A stretch of DNA of 11,360 nt from an uncultured Alphaproteobacteria bacterium (GCA_937952245.1 CALFYS010000036.1:1-11360), one strand, 5' to 3'. Counted from the first letter of the stretch, positions 1-7,599 are shown. Program-made: numbers and translations. The notes: generated by a model not told the origin, from the sequence alone.

Positions 1-267
1 GGGCAAGATGCTCAACGATTGATGGATGTTGCCGCCCTTCATATCAACCGATTTTTCGCCTCTCACCATGGGGATTTGCCCGCCTCTGGCCTTTATCAGC
101 GTGTCATGGAAGAAGTGGAAAAGCCGTTGATTATGGCAACGCTCAGGGCGACATCAGGCAATCAGATCAAAGCGGCTGAAGTTTTAGGGGTTAATCGCAA
201 CACTTTGCGGAAGAAAATCACCACCCTTGGCCTTGATCATGATTTAAAAGACCTGTTACGGCGGTAA
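1..267 (+). CDS. ntrC: Nitrogen regulation response regulator NtrC, C-terminal fragment
   Basis: This is the last 88 codons of a gene that runs in from the left edge; the frame is open from base 1 and ends at TAA 265-267. The visible part is the end of the AAA+ linker plus a Fis-type helix-turn-helix. The motif EKPLIMATLRATSGNQIKAA, followed by the recognition helix around VNRNTLRKKI, is characteristic of NtrC (NR-I), the sigma54-dependent activator of nitrogen assimilation genes. The receiver and ATPase domains lie outside the window. The assignment to NtrC rather than another enhancer-binding protein rests on these residues and on the ntrY-ntrX pair immediately downstream, the usual order in alphaproteobacteria. 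The 98 bases that follow before ntrY show no convincing terminator, so co-transcription is possible. Confidence 0.9.
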   Translation, partial: GQDAQRLMDVAALHINRFFASHHGDLPASGLYQRVMEEVEKPLIMATLRATSGNQIKAAEVLGVNRNTLRKKITTLGLDHDLKDLLRR

Positions 268-302
268 GGTTTTGATGCCTATTCCCCAAAAAAACGCGTG
301 AG

Positions 303-322
303 AAACCTGAGATAAAACCTGA
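303..322 (+). repeat. Two-copy 8-bp direct repeat upstream of ntrY
   Basis: AAACCTGA occurs at 303-310 and again at 315-322, a 12-base period, in the 98-base ntrC-ntrY spacer. Just downstream GCGCA (333-337) and TGCGC (340-344) form a small perfect inverted repeat with a two-base centre. Both could be chance at this length. I see no good sigma70 promoter in this spacer. Confidence 0.3.
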
Positions 323-365
323 TGATGAACTGGCGCAGATGCGCGTAATCCTCTAAGATCAACCG

Positions 366-2594
366 ATGACCAATAGCAACGATCACACCATGGCCAAACA
401 GGCCGTACCCGATGAGATGACACCAACAGGTTTTGATCGCCTGAAGGCCATGCTCTTTAATGAGCAGGTCTATGCCTATCTTTCGGTGCTGGTTGCCCTT
501 GGTTTAGGGATGGTGACCTATTGGCTGTTGTCCAGTGAAGCCTATTTGCAGGGCGAAAGCGAATGGGCGGCGGCGTTGCTGGGGGTTGATATTATCGCCC
601 TTGCGGTTTTGCTGGTCTTTATCAGCCGCCAGATTATGCAATTGATCAGTGAACGGAAGCGCCGTTTGGCGGGGTATCAATTGCATTGGCGATTGGTGAC
701 GCTCTTTGCGGGGATTACGGTGATCCCTGCTATTATTGTGGTGGCGTTTTCTGTCTTTGTCTTGGATTTCAGCCTTCGAGGGTGGTTCAATGACCGGATT
801 TCAACGGCGGTGAATGAATCCGTCACCGTGGCTGAATCCTATTTAGAAGAACACGTGCTTTCTGTCCGTGGTCAGGTGTTGGCCATGGCCAATGATATTA
901 ACCGTGAAGCCAGCTCACTTTCAGGCAATCGCCGGCGGTTTGATGCGTTTTTGACCAATCAGGCGGGGGTTCGAAACTTGTCCGAAGCCTTGGTCATGGA
1001 TTCAAACGGCAGGGTGATCGGAAATTCACGTTTTGCCTATGCCGTGACCTTCAGCAGTTTGGGGGAGAATTTCTTTGAAACCGCAAGAGACGGTGATGTC
1101 GCCATCGCGCGGTCGGATGCTTCGAACCGGATCAGGGCAGGGGTACGGCTTAATCAATTTGTTGATGCCTATCTGTTGGTGGGGCGGTTTATCGACCCGA
1201 ATGTGACGGGCGCGGTGGCACGAACAGAACTGGCGGCATCTGAATATCAATCCCTTGATATTCGGCAATTGGATTTGAAAATCAGCTTTGCCTTGATGTT
1301 TGGCATGGTGGCGTTGTTATTGCTTCTTGGGGCGATTTGGGTGGGGCTTAACTTTGCCAATATGATCGTCTTGCCCCTTGGTTCTGTTATTCAAGCCGCG
1401 GAACAGGTGCGTTCAGGCAATTTGGCCTCACGCGTGGCCGCGCTGCCTTCGAATGATGAGATTTCTCGCCTTGGCCATTCGTTTAACAGTATGTTGGATG
1501 AGATCAATAAAAACAGGGAAGAATTGGTGGAAGCCAACCGCCAGTTGGATAAACGCCGTGAATTTACCGAAGCGGTTTTGGCGGGGGTGTCATCAGGGGT
1601 GATCGGGATTGATGAAAATAAAGTCATCACCTTGCCCAATCTGGCGGCGCTATCCATGTTGGGGCTGTCGCGCCATGAAACGCTGGGGCGCAAATTGGTG
1701 GATGTTATCCCTGAATTTAGCGATCTGATCGACAATGTTGATAAACCTGGCCGCCGCAATCGCGAACAGAATATTGAGATTATTCGCGATGACCAAACGC
1801 TCAACCTCTTGGCGCGGGTCACCACAGAAACCGTGGCGAAGCGGATTGTGGGTTATGTCGTGACCTTTGAAAATGTCTCTGATTTGCTGGATGCTCAACG
1901 AAAAGCCGCTTGGGCGGATATTGCCCGCCGCATTGCCCATGAGATCAAAAATCCATTAACGCCTATTCAGCTGGCGGCGGAACGCTTGGGGGCGAAATAC
2001 AAGCCCGAAGGCGATAAGGAAAAAGAAGCCTTTTCAACCTATGTCGATACGATTATTCGGCAGGTGGATGATATTGGCCGACTGGTCAATGAGTTTTCAG
2101 CTTTCGCGCGAATGCCCGCTCCGGTGATGGCGCAGCATGATTTGATTGAAATCATCAGCTCGCAAATCGCTTTGCTCAAGCCCGGGCATACCGATGTTCA
2201 GTTTAAACTCGATGATCATGACGCGGGGGAAATGGCTTTGATTTGCGATGATGGGTTGTTGCGGCAAGCGATCACCAATTTGTTGCAAAACGCCATTGAT
2301 GCCATGGTCGAAGCGGGTGTCAAAAATAAGTCGATCCACATTGAATTGCTTCAAAATGACCACCATATCACCATCAAGATCAGTGATAACGGCCCGGGTT
2401 TGCCCGAAGATAAGATTGATGATTTGACAAAACCTTATGTAACCTTCCGTGAAAAGGGCACAGGGCTTGGATTGGCGATTGTGAATAAAATCATTGAAGA
2501 TCATTCAGGGGAATTGCGGCTTGGCAACGCTGGCCATGACGATGATCTTGATGGTGCTGTCATTCAATTAATCTTCCAGCGGCCTTCCGCCTAA
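366..2594 (+). CDS. ntrY: Nitrogen regulation sensor histidine kinase NtrY
   Basis: NtrY is an inner-membrane histidine kinase that autophosphorylates and passes phosphate to NtrX. In alphaproteobacteria the pair is tied to nitrogen metabolism, redox sensing and envelope control. The 742-residue product has the family length and layout. Hydrophobic segments lie near residues 36-56, 67-90 and 108-134, followed by a periplasmic region to about 305 and a fourth membrane segment at 306-332. A HAMP linker follows (about 330-380), then a PAS domain (about 400-505). The kinase core has the phospho-acceptor His525 in the H-box AHEIKNPLTPIQ, the N-box NLLQNAIDAM (638-647), DNGPGLP (674-680) and GTGLGLA (698-704). 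All catalytic motifs look intact. The ATG at 366 has only a weak ribosome binding site; Met9 (390) is an alternative start. ntrX follows 42 bases downstream. Confidence 0.95.
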   Translation: MTNSNDHTMAKQAVPDEMTPTGFDRLKAMLFNEQVYAYLSVLVALGLGMVTYWLLSSEAYLQGESEWAAALLGVDIIALAVLLVFISRQIMQLISERKRRLAGYQLHWRLVTLFAGITVIPAIIVVAFSVFVLDFSLRGWFNDRISTAVNESVTVAESYLEEHVLSVRGQVLAMANDINREASSLSGNRRRFDAFLTNQAGVRNLSEALVMDSNGRVIGNSRFAYAVTFSSLGENFFETARDGDVAIARSDASNRIRAGVRLNQFVDAYLLVGRFIDPNVTGAVARTELAASEYQSLDIRQLDLKISFALMFGMVALLLLLGAIWVGLNFANMIVLPLGSVIQAAEQVRSGNLASRVAALPSNDEISRLGHSFNSMLDEINKNREELVEANRQLDKRREFTEAVLAGVSSGVIGIDENKVITLPNLAALSMLGLSRHETLGRKLVDVIPEFSDLIDNVDKPGRRNREQNIEIIRDDQTLNLLARVTTETVAKRIVGYVVTFENVSDLLDAQRKAAWADIARRIAHEIKNPLTPIQLAAERLGAKYKPEGDKEKEAFSTYVDTIIRQVDDIGRLVNEFSAFARMPAPVMAQHDLIEIISSQIALLKPGHTDVQFKLDDHDAGEMALICDDGLLRQAITNLLQNAIDAMVEAGVKNKSIHIELLQNDHHITIKISDNGPGLPEDKIDDLTKPYVTFREKGTGLGLAIVNKIIEDHSGELRLGNAGHDDDLDGAVIQLIFQRPSA

Positions 2595-2636
2595 CAGAAC
2601 CGATGCATTCGTGATGAAAAGAATTGGAATAACCTC

Positions 2637-4025
2637 ATGATCAAACCAGAAATTCTGATTGTTGATGATGAAAAAGACATTCGGGAAATGGTCAGTCTTC
2701 TTCTGGAAGACGAAGGCTATGCTTGCCGGATGGCGTCAAACGCTGAAGATGCGCGAAAAATTGTGCAGGAACATCCGCCCGCCCTTGTTGTGTTGGATAT
2801 TTGGATGGACAAATCGGATATGGACGGGCTGGAATTGCAGAAATGGATCCGCCAGCTTTATCCGAATGTTCCCGCGATCATGATCTCAGGCCACGGCAAT
2901 ATTGAAACCGCGGTGCAAGCCATGAAAGACGGGGCGTATGACTTTGTCGAAAAGCCATTTAAATCTGACCGCCTCTTGCTGTTGGTGGAACGCGCGCTGA
3001 AAATGGCGGCGATTTCCGCTGAAAATGATGATTTGCGCAAAACCGCATCAATTGATACCGAATTGGTGGGACGATCACCGCAAATCAGCCAATTAAAGCA
3101 ATCGGTTGAACGTATTGCCCAATCCAATAGCCGTGTCATGATCACCGGTCCATCGGGCAGTGGCAAAGAATTGGTGGCGCGGAATATCCACGCGCAATCA
3201 GAACGCCGCAATGGTCGGTTTGTCTTGGCCAATTGCGCGTTATTATCGCCTGATCTTCTGACGGCTGAACTCTTTGGCACCGAAGGCAGTGATGGTCGCC
3301 AGCGGATTATTGGGCTGTTTGAACAAGCCCATGGCGGCACGCTTTATTTTGATGAAATTGGTGATTTGCCGCTTGAAACCCAAGGCAAATTGGTGCGGGC
3401 GGTGCAAGACCAACGCTTCCGCCGTGTTGGCGGCAGTACCGAAGTCACGGTGGATGTGCGGGTGATCAGCGCATCAACCCTCAATCTCCAGAAAGAGATT
3501 GAAAACGGCAATTTACGCGAAGATTTATTCTATCGGCTTAGCGTTGTGCCGATTGAAATCCCATCATTGTCTCAACGCCGTGAAGATATTCCTGATTTAG
3601 CGCAACATTTCTTGCGCTCCATGAACAATGGGCAGGGCAAGGCCAAAACCTTGTCGGATGATGCGCTGGCCATGATGCAGATTTACAGCTGGCCGGGGAA
3701 TATCACCCAGCTCCGGAATATGATCGATTGGCTGTTGATCATGTGCGATAAAGACATCATTACCGATGCCGATTTGCCGCCTGAAATTTCAGGGAAATCC
3801 GCGGATCAAGCGGCTTCTGATTTGGATAATGTCGTTGGCCTGCCGCTGAAAGCCGCCCGTGAGCGGTTCGAAACCCAATATTTGCTGTCGCAACTGTCGC
3901 GGTTTAATGGCAATATTTCCAAAACAGCGTCATTTATCGGCATGGAGCGGTCGGCTCTGCACCGGAAGATGAAAAGTCTCGATATTAATCCTGATCACGG
4001 TGACAACCTGGAGGATGGCGAATGA
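2637..4025 (+). CDS. ntrX: Response regulator NtrX (degenerate sigma54-interaction domain)
   Basis: NtrX is the cognate regulator of NtrY. The 462-residue protein has a receiver domain with acidic pocket Asp10/Asp11, phospho-acceptor Asp54 (in VVLDIW), Ser84 and Lys106. The AAA+ domain has Walker A GPSGSGKE (171-178), Walker B TLYFDE (235-240) and REDLFYRL with both putative arginine fingers (Arg294, Arg300). A Fis-type helix-turn-helix lies at about 424-450. Two parts of the AAA+ domain are unusual. The GAFTGA sigma54-contact loop is absent: after ELFG (201-204) comes TEGSDGRQRIIG. In addition, WPGNITQLRN (352-361) has Thr357 where the sensor II arginine normally sits. Lack of GAFTGA is known in alphaproteobacterial NtrX and suggests action without sigma54. 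The gene overlaps trkA by four bases. Confidence 0.95.
   Translation: MIKPEILIVDDEKDIREMVSLLLEDEGYACRMASNAEDARKIVQEHPPALVVLDIWMDKSDMDGLELQKWIRQLYPNVPAIMISGHGNIETAVQAMKDGAYDFVEKPFKSDRLLLLVERALKMAAISAENDDLRKTASIDTELVGRSPQISQLKQSVERIAQSNSRVMITGPSGSGKELVARNIHAQSERRNGRFVLANCALLSPDLLTAELFGTEGSDGRQRIIGLFEQAHGGTLYFDEIGDLPLETQGKLVRAVQDQRFRRVGGSTEVTVDVRVISASTLNLQKEIENGNLREDLFYRLSVVPIEIPSLSQRREDIPDLAQHFLRSMNNGQGKAKTLSDDALAMMQIYSWPGNITQLRNMIDWLLIMCDKDIITDADLPPEISGKSADQAASDLDNVVGLPLKAARERFETQYLLSQLSRFNGNISKTASFIGMERSALHRKMKSLDINPDHGDNLEDGE
4009..4014 (+). promoter_or_regulatory. Shine-Dalgarno sequence for trkA inside ntrX
   Basis: TGGAGG lies seven bases before the trkA ATG (4022), inside the last codons of ntrX. 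With the ATGA overlap (4022-4025), it supports this trkA start and suggests translational coupling of ntrX and trkA. Confidence 0.75.
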
Positions 4026-5398
4026 ACATTATCATATGTGGGGCAGGCCAGGTGGGAACCAGCATCGCCGGGCATTTGGCACAGGACAATAATGTCACCA
4101 TCATTGATGTTGATGCGGAAAAGGTTCAGCGCGGTGCTGATTTGCATGATCTGCGCGGCGTGATTGGCGTATCCTCTCACCCTGATATTCTGGAACAGGC
4201 TGGCGCAAAAGACGCGGATATGATCATTGCGGTGACGGATTCCGATGAAATCAATATGGTGTCATGCCAAGTGGCGCATACGATCTACAACACGCCGTTG
4301 AAAATCGCTCGGATCAGGGCGCGGTCTTACCTTGACCCGATGATGGGGGATTTATACAGCCCTGAAAACTTACCGATTGACCATATCATCTCACCGGAAG
4401 CGGAAGTGTCAGAAGCGGTGAACAGCCGTTTGAAAGTCCCCGGGGCGTTTGATGTGGCGGATATGTGCGCGGGTAAAGCGCGGATTGTCGGCGTGCGCTG
4501 CACCGCGTCTTGCCCAATCTTAGGCTCGCCCATCCGTTACCTGACCGATTTGTTTGAAGATTTGACCATCACCATTGTTGCCATTCTCCGTGGTAATGAA
4601 ATTATTGTCCCCCGCGATGGCAGTGGCAAGATGATGGAAGGGGATCAGGTCTATTTTGTCTGTGAAGACAGCCATATGGCACGGGCGATGGCATCTTTTG
4701 GCCATGAAGAACCGGAAAGTCGGAATGTCTTGATCGCTGGCGCGGGCACGATTGGCAAAATGGTGGCGGCCGAAGCCCGTGATCATATTGATAATTCGAA
4801 TTGCATCATGATCGAAGCCAGCAAAGCCCAAGCCCATCAAGCGGCAGAAGAATTAAACGATATTATGATCATCAATGGTGATGCGCTGGAACCTGATATT
4901 CTGGCCGAAGGTGAGGTCGCGAAAGCAGATACATTCGTCGCCTTGACCAATGATGATGAAGTCAATGTGCTGTCTTCGCTTCTTGCCCGCCGGTTTGGCG
5001 CGACCCATACGGTTGCGCTGGTCAATATGGCCAGTTTCGTGCCATTGATCTCAACCCTTGGGGTTGATTCGGTCATCAACCCGCCAGCGATTACCGTGTC
5101 CTCCATTCTGCGTCATGTTCGCCGTGGCCGTGTCCGTGATATTCACACCATCATCGAAGACCGTGGGGAGTTTATGGAGGTTGAAGCCCTGTCATCGTCG
5201 CCTTTGGTTGGCGTGCCGTTGCGCAAAGCCAATCTGCCGAAATATTCATCCGTTGGCGCGATTGTGCGGCAAGGGGAGGTGATCGCCCCACGCGGGGATA
5301 CGGTGATTGAACCGCAAGACCGGGTGATTATCTTTGCCGCCCGACAAGCGATTAATGATGTTGAAAAAATGCTCTCTGTCCGCCCTGACTTTTTCTAA
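4022..5398 (+). CDS. trkA: Trk system potassium uptake protein TrkA
   Basis: TrkA is the cytoplasmic NAD(H)/nucleotide-binding peripheral subunit that gates the TrkH/TrkG potassium channel. The 458-residue protein has the usual duplicated RCK architecture. The first Rossmann half starts with GAGQVG (7-12) and has the ribose-binding acidic residue Asp29. A first TrkA-C domain follows at about 140-220. The second Rossmann half has GAGTIG (240-245) and Glu265 at the matching position, and a second TrkA-C domain ends near 455. Full length equals E. coli TrkA. The ATG overlaps the ntrX stop and has a strong Shine-Dalgarno. No trkH or other membrane subunit is in the window, so the channel partner must be encoded elsewhere. 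The position next to ntrX is common in alphaproteobacteria and implies shared expression with the NtrYX pair. Confidence 0.95.
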   Translation: MNIIICGAGQVGTSIAGHLAQDNNVTIIDVDAEKVQRGADLHDLRGVIGVSSHPDILEQAGAKDADMIIAVTDSDEINMVSCQVAHTIYNTPLKIARIRARSYLDPMMGDLYSPENLPIDHIISPEAEVSEAVNSRLKVPGAFDVADMCAGKARIVGVRCTASCPILGSPIRYLTDLFEDLTITIVAILRGNEIIVPRDGSGKMMEGDQVYFVCEDSHMARAMASFGHEEPESRNVLIAGAGTIGKMVAAEARDHIDNSNCIMIEASKAQAHQAAEELNDIMIINGDALEPDILAEGEVAKADTFVALTNDDEVNVLSSLLARRFGATHTVALVNMASFVPLISTLGVDSVINPPAITVSSILRHVRRGRVRDIHTIIEDRGEFMEVEALSSSPLVGVPLRKANLPKYSSVGAIVRQGEVIAPRGDTVIEPQDRVIIFAARQAINDVEKMLSVRPDFF

Positions 5399-5410
5399 TT
5401 GAGGTTATCC

Positions 5411-6268
5411 ATGTCTCGTGTTGCTTATGTAAATGGCCAGTATCTTCCCCATGATCACGCGGAAATTCATATTGATGATCGTGGTTATCAATTCGGCGAC
5501 GGCATTTATGAGGTTGTGTCCATCATGAACGGCCAATTGGCGGATCAGGAATGGCATTTGGATCGGATGGAATATTCACTTTCTGAATTAAACATTCCCA
5601 TGCCGATGACGCGGGCGGCCATGAAGATTGTCATCGGCAATTTGATCCGCATGAATAAAATCACCAATGGGTTGATCTATTTCCAAATCACCCGCGGGGT
5701 GATGCGCCGTGACCATGCGTTTAACGCGATGTTAAAGCCGCAATTGGTAATGACCGCCAAAACCTTGCCGCGATTGTCCAAGCAGATGATTGAGCCGGTA
5801 AAAGTCATCACCGTGCCGGACCAGCGTTGGCAAAGACGGGATATTAAAACCCTGCAACTGCTGCCGAATTGCATGGCCAAGACGAAAGCCTTGGAGGCTG
5901 GCGCTTATGAAGCCTTGATGGTTGATCACGATGGGCTGATCACCGAAGGGTCGAGTTCTAACGCTTGGATTGTCACCGATCAAGGTGAGCTGATCACAAG
6001 GCCAGCCACTTATGACATTCTTTCGGGCATCACCCGCAAAGCTATTCTTGATATTGCCGCCCAGCGTAATTTGAAGATTGTTGAACGCGGCTTTACTGTT
6101 GAAGAAGCGCAAAACGCCGCTGAAGTCTTTGTGTCCTCTGCCACATCATTGGTCACCCCTGTCTATATGGTTGATAATGTCCAAATTGGTCATGGCGAAA
6201 CAGGCCCTGTGGCCTTGGCCTTGCGGCAAGCGTATTTTGACCATGTTAAGGCTTTGGCGGCGGAATAA
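5411..6268 (+). CDS. dat: D-amino-acid (D-alanine) aminotransferase
   Basis: This is a fold-type IV PLP aminotransferase of 285 residues that interconverts D-alanine and 2-oxoglutarate with pyruvate and D-glutamate, feeding peptidoglycan precursor supply. The catalytic lysine is Lys146 in RDIKTLQLLPN. Glu179 (ITEGSSSN) is in place to contact the PLP pyridine nitrogen. FGDGIYEVV carries Tyr33. RGVMRRDHAFN places Arg100 and His102 where the D-alanine aminotransferase carboxylate-trap Arg98/His100 occur. That last motif favours a D-amino-acid enzyme over the related branched-chain aminotransferase or aminodeoxychorismate lyase. The frame is open back to a TTG at 5399, but that TTG is part of the Shine-Dalgarno TTGAGG (5399-5404), so ATG 5411 is chosen. 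It lies 12 bases after the trkA stop, consistent with an operon. Confidence 0.9.
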   Translation: MSRVAYVNGQYLPHDHAEIHIDDRGYQFGDGIYEVVSIMNGQLADQEWHLDRMEYSLSELNIPMPMTRAAMKIVIGNLIRMNKITNGLIYFQITRGVMRRDHAFNAMLKPQLVMTAKTLPRLSKQMIEPVKVITVPDQRWQRRDIKTLQLLPNCMAKTKALEAGAYEALMVDHDGLITEGSSSNAWIVTDQGELITRPATYDILSGITRKAILDIAAQRNLKIVERGFTVEEAQNAAEVFVSSATSLVTPVYMVDNVQIGHGETGPVALALRQAYFDHVKALAAE

Positions 6269-6322
6269 CCCTGCTTTCATCCCTCTTTAAAAAACCGCCA
6301 GAAAACCTTTACAAAGGATTAA

Positions 6323-6350
6323 TTGTAATTCTCTGAAAATAGGATATGAT
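6323..6350 (+). promoter_or_regulatory. Putative sigma70-type promoter for hfq
   Basis: TTGTAA (6323-6328) and TATGAT (6345-6350) are separated by 16 bases in the AT-rich 6269-6361 spacer between dat and hfq. Transcription would start near 6357, giving a leader of about 20 bases to an ATT start at 6377 but only about 5 bases to the TTG at 6362. Confidence 0.55.
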
Positions 6351-6361
6351 AAAAATAATAT

Positions 6362-6619
6362 TTGGGGGATGAAGTTATTTCTACTGAGAAGACACAAAAC
6401 CTTCAGGAAGTTTTCCTGAATTCGGTTCGGAAAGATCATATAGCTGTTACGGTATTTTTAGTGAACGGCGTTAAATTGCAGGGAATTATCACGTGGTTTG
6501 ATAATTTCTCTTTATTGTTAAAACGTGACCAGCATATTCAACTGGTTTATAAACACGCGATCTCAACCATTATGCCATCCATTCCTGTGAGTTTGGATGA
6601 TAGTGCTGATCAACAGTAA
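6362..6619 (+). CDS. hfq: RNA chaperone Hfq (probable non-canonical start)
   Basis: Hfq forms a hexameric Sm-like ring that pairs small RNAs with mRNAs. The protein shows the complete core: QNLQEVFLN, FLVNGVKLQGIITWFDNFSLLL (Sm1) and QLVYKHAISTIMP (Sm2, with the conserved YKH). It ends in a short acidic tail. The start is unusual. An in-frame stop (TAA 6350-6352) closes the frame upstream. The only ordinary-type start before the conserved region is TTG 6362, which lacks a Shine-Dalgarno. ATT at 6377 instead gives an 80-residue protein beginning (I/M)STEKTQNLQ, which matches typical Hfq N-termini. It is preceded seven bases upstream by GGGGGA (6364-6369). I favour ATT 6377, but give the outer boundary as coordinates. 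Rim residues read RKDH rather than the enterobacterial RRER. Confidence 0.93.
   Translation: MGDEVISTEKTQNLQEVFLNSVRKDHIAVTVFLVNGVKLQGIITWFDNFSLLLKRDQHIQLVYKHAISTIMPSIPVSLDDSADQQ
6364..6369 (+). promoter_or_regulatory. Shine-Dalgarno-like GGGGGA that points to the ATT start of hfq
   Basis: GGGGGA ends seven bases before ATT 6377, the normal spacing. It lies downstream of the alternative TTG 6362 and so cannot serve it. An out-of-frame ATG begins at 6369 (16 codons to TGA 6417-6419) but directly abuts the G run and has no usable spacing. Confidence 0.5.
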
Positions 6620-6732
6620 AATTTAATTCTTGATGAAAGACGATTGGGCAGGTGCAGTATCGAACGGCGGGGATTGTTGCGCGTTCAATTCGGGGCAATC
6701 AGGGTGCGGGTGATGGGAGGATAGGGGTTGTC
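6620..6732. other. Spacer between convergent hfq and mazG; no hflX
   Basis: This 113-base stretch lies between two stop codons facing each other. It is G-rich on the + strand. One imperfect hairpin is possible (GAACG 6662-6666 with CGTTC 6682-6686, extended by CG/CG around a bulged G), but no T-run follows. I do not call a terminator or a gene here. The hflX GTPase gene that often follows hfq in proteobacteria is absent. Confidence 0.6.
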
Positions 6733-7551
6733 TTAAGGCGTTTCGCCTTTCGCGCGCTGCCATAGGTCTTCCATCTCATCTAATGATGTATTTTTTAGAT
6801 TATTTCCATTAGAAACAATGGCTTCTTCAACATAATTAAATCTGTTTGTGAACTTTTTATTGGTCGATTTTAACGCTTCTTCAGGGTCAACATCCAATTT
6901 TCGTGCCAGATTAATCACCGAAAACAGCACATCGCCAATTTCATCCTGCACACGGTGCTGGTCCATCTGATCAGGGGTTAATTCCGCTTCCACTTCGGCC
7001 AGTTCTTCTTTCACTTTTGCTAACACTTGTTGGCTGTCTGGCCAGTCAAAACCAACACGCGCCGCCCGCTTTTGCAATTTGAACGCTCGCATCATGGCGG
7101 GCAGGGTGGTGGCGACATCATCCAGCAATCGCGTGGCGTTTTTCGCGTGGCGTTCTTCGGCTTTAAGATCTTCCCAAGCTTGCCGCTGTTCTTCGGCGCT
7201 TCGATATTCATGATCACCAAAAATATGGGGATGGCGGCGAATCATTTTATCGGTGATGGATTGGGCAATATCGGCAAAGTCAAAATGGCCTGATTCTTCA
7301 CCAATCCGCGCTTGAAAGACAACTTGAAGCAGTAAATCCCCCAATTCATCGCGCAAGGCTTCCATGTCATTCTGTTCAATCGCGTCTTGCACCTCATAGG
7401 CTTCTTCAATCGTGTAGGGCGCGATGCTGGCATGGTCTTGTTGCAAGTCCCAAGCACAGCCATCAACAGGGTCACGTAATTTTGCCATAACATCAATTAA
7501 CGCCCTTAATTGGGTTTCGGCTTTATTTGTTTGAGAAGCTTCAGATGACAT
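6733..7551 (-). CDS. mazG: Nucleoside triphosphate pyrophosphohydrolase MazG
   Basis: MazG hydrolyses (d)NTPs to NMP and pyrophosphate, cleaning the nucleotide pool and lowering ppGpp-linked stress signalling. From Met at 7551 the product is 272 residues, the usual length for the two-domain E. coli-type enzyme. The first MazG domain opens with LRDPVDGCAWDLQQDHASIA and has the metal-binding set Glu50, Glu53, Glu69 and Asp72 in TIEEAYEV...DELGDLL. RRHPHIFGDH (105-114) follows. The second domain has GFDWP (167-171) and the acidic set Glu183, Glu186, Glu204 and Asp207 (EELAEVEAE...DEIGDVLF). The frame extends upstream to ATG 7620 (295 residues), but that extension matches nothing I recognise and overlaps a good promoter, so 7551 is preferred. 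It is convergent with hfq and divergent from the DUF502 gene. Confidence 0.93.
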   Translation of the reverse strand: MSSEASQTNKAETQLRALIDVMAKLRDPVDGCAWDLQQDHASIAPYTIEEAYEVQDAIEQNDMEALRDELGDLLLQVVFQARIGEESGHFDFADIAQSITDKMIRRHPHIFGDHEYRSAEEQRQAWEDLKAEERHAKNATRLLDDVATTLPAMMRAFKLQKRAARVGFDWPDSQQVLAKVKEELAEVEAELTPDQMDQHRVQDEIGDVLFSVINLARKLDVDPEEALKSTNKKFTNRFNYVEEAIVSNGNNLKNTSLDEMEDLWQRAKGETP

Positions 7552-7599
7552 ATTCTTGACCCAATCGTAACGTATTGGTTTGCTTTGATTTCGCATTGA

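Noticed and set aside
1391..1825. Long minus-strand open frame (144 codons) inside ntrY
   Set aside because: It lies wholly antisense to the well-conserved HAMP and PAS coding region, has no recognisable motif and no promoter or ribosome binding site, and is explained as a shadow of the codon bias of ntrY.
2858..3340. Minus-strand open frame (160 codons) inside ntrX
   Set aside because: It is antisense to the receiver/AAA+ coding region with no family resemblance; its composition is that of a reverse-complement shadow.
5399..5410. TTG at 5399 as the dat start
   Set aside because: The TTG is the first part of the TTGAGG ribosome binding site for ATG 5411; the four extra residues are not family-like. 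The same reasoning removes TTG 7672 for the DUF502 gene.
6369..6419. Out-of-frame ATG and 16-codon frame overlapping the hfq start (possible leader peptide)
   Set aside because: The G-rich Shine-Dalgarno abuts this ATG with no spacing, so initiation here is unlikely. Its MKLFLLRRH sequence arises from the hfq codons in another frame.
6662..6686. Possible intrinsic terminator after hfq
   Set aside because: The stem is only about seven base pairs with a bulged G and is followed by AATTCGGGG rather than a T-run, so it does not meet the pattern of a rho-independent terminator.
6633..6713. Small + strand frame of 26 codons after hfq
   Set aside because: It has no Shine-Dalgarno at its ATG and a low-complexity Gly/Cys/Ser composition, and it would be expected by chance in this spacer.
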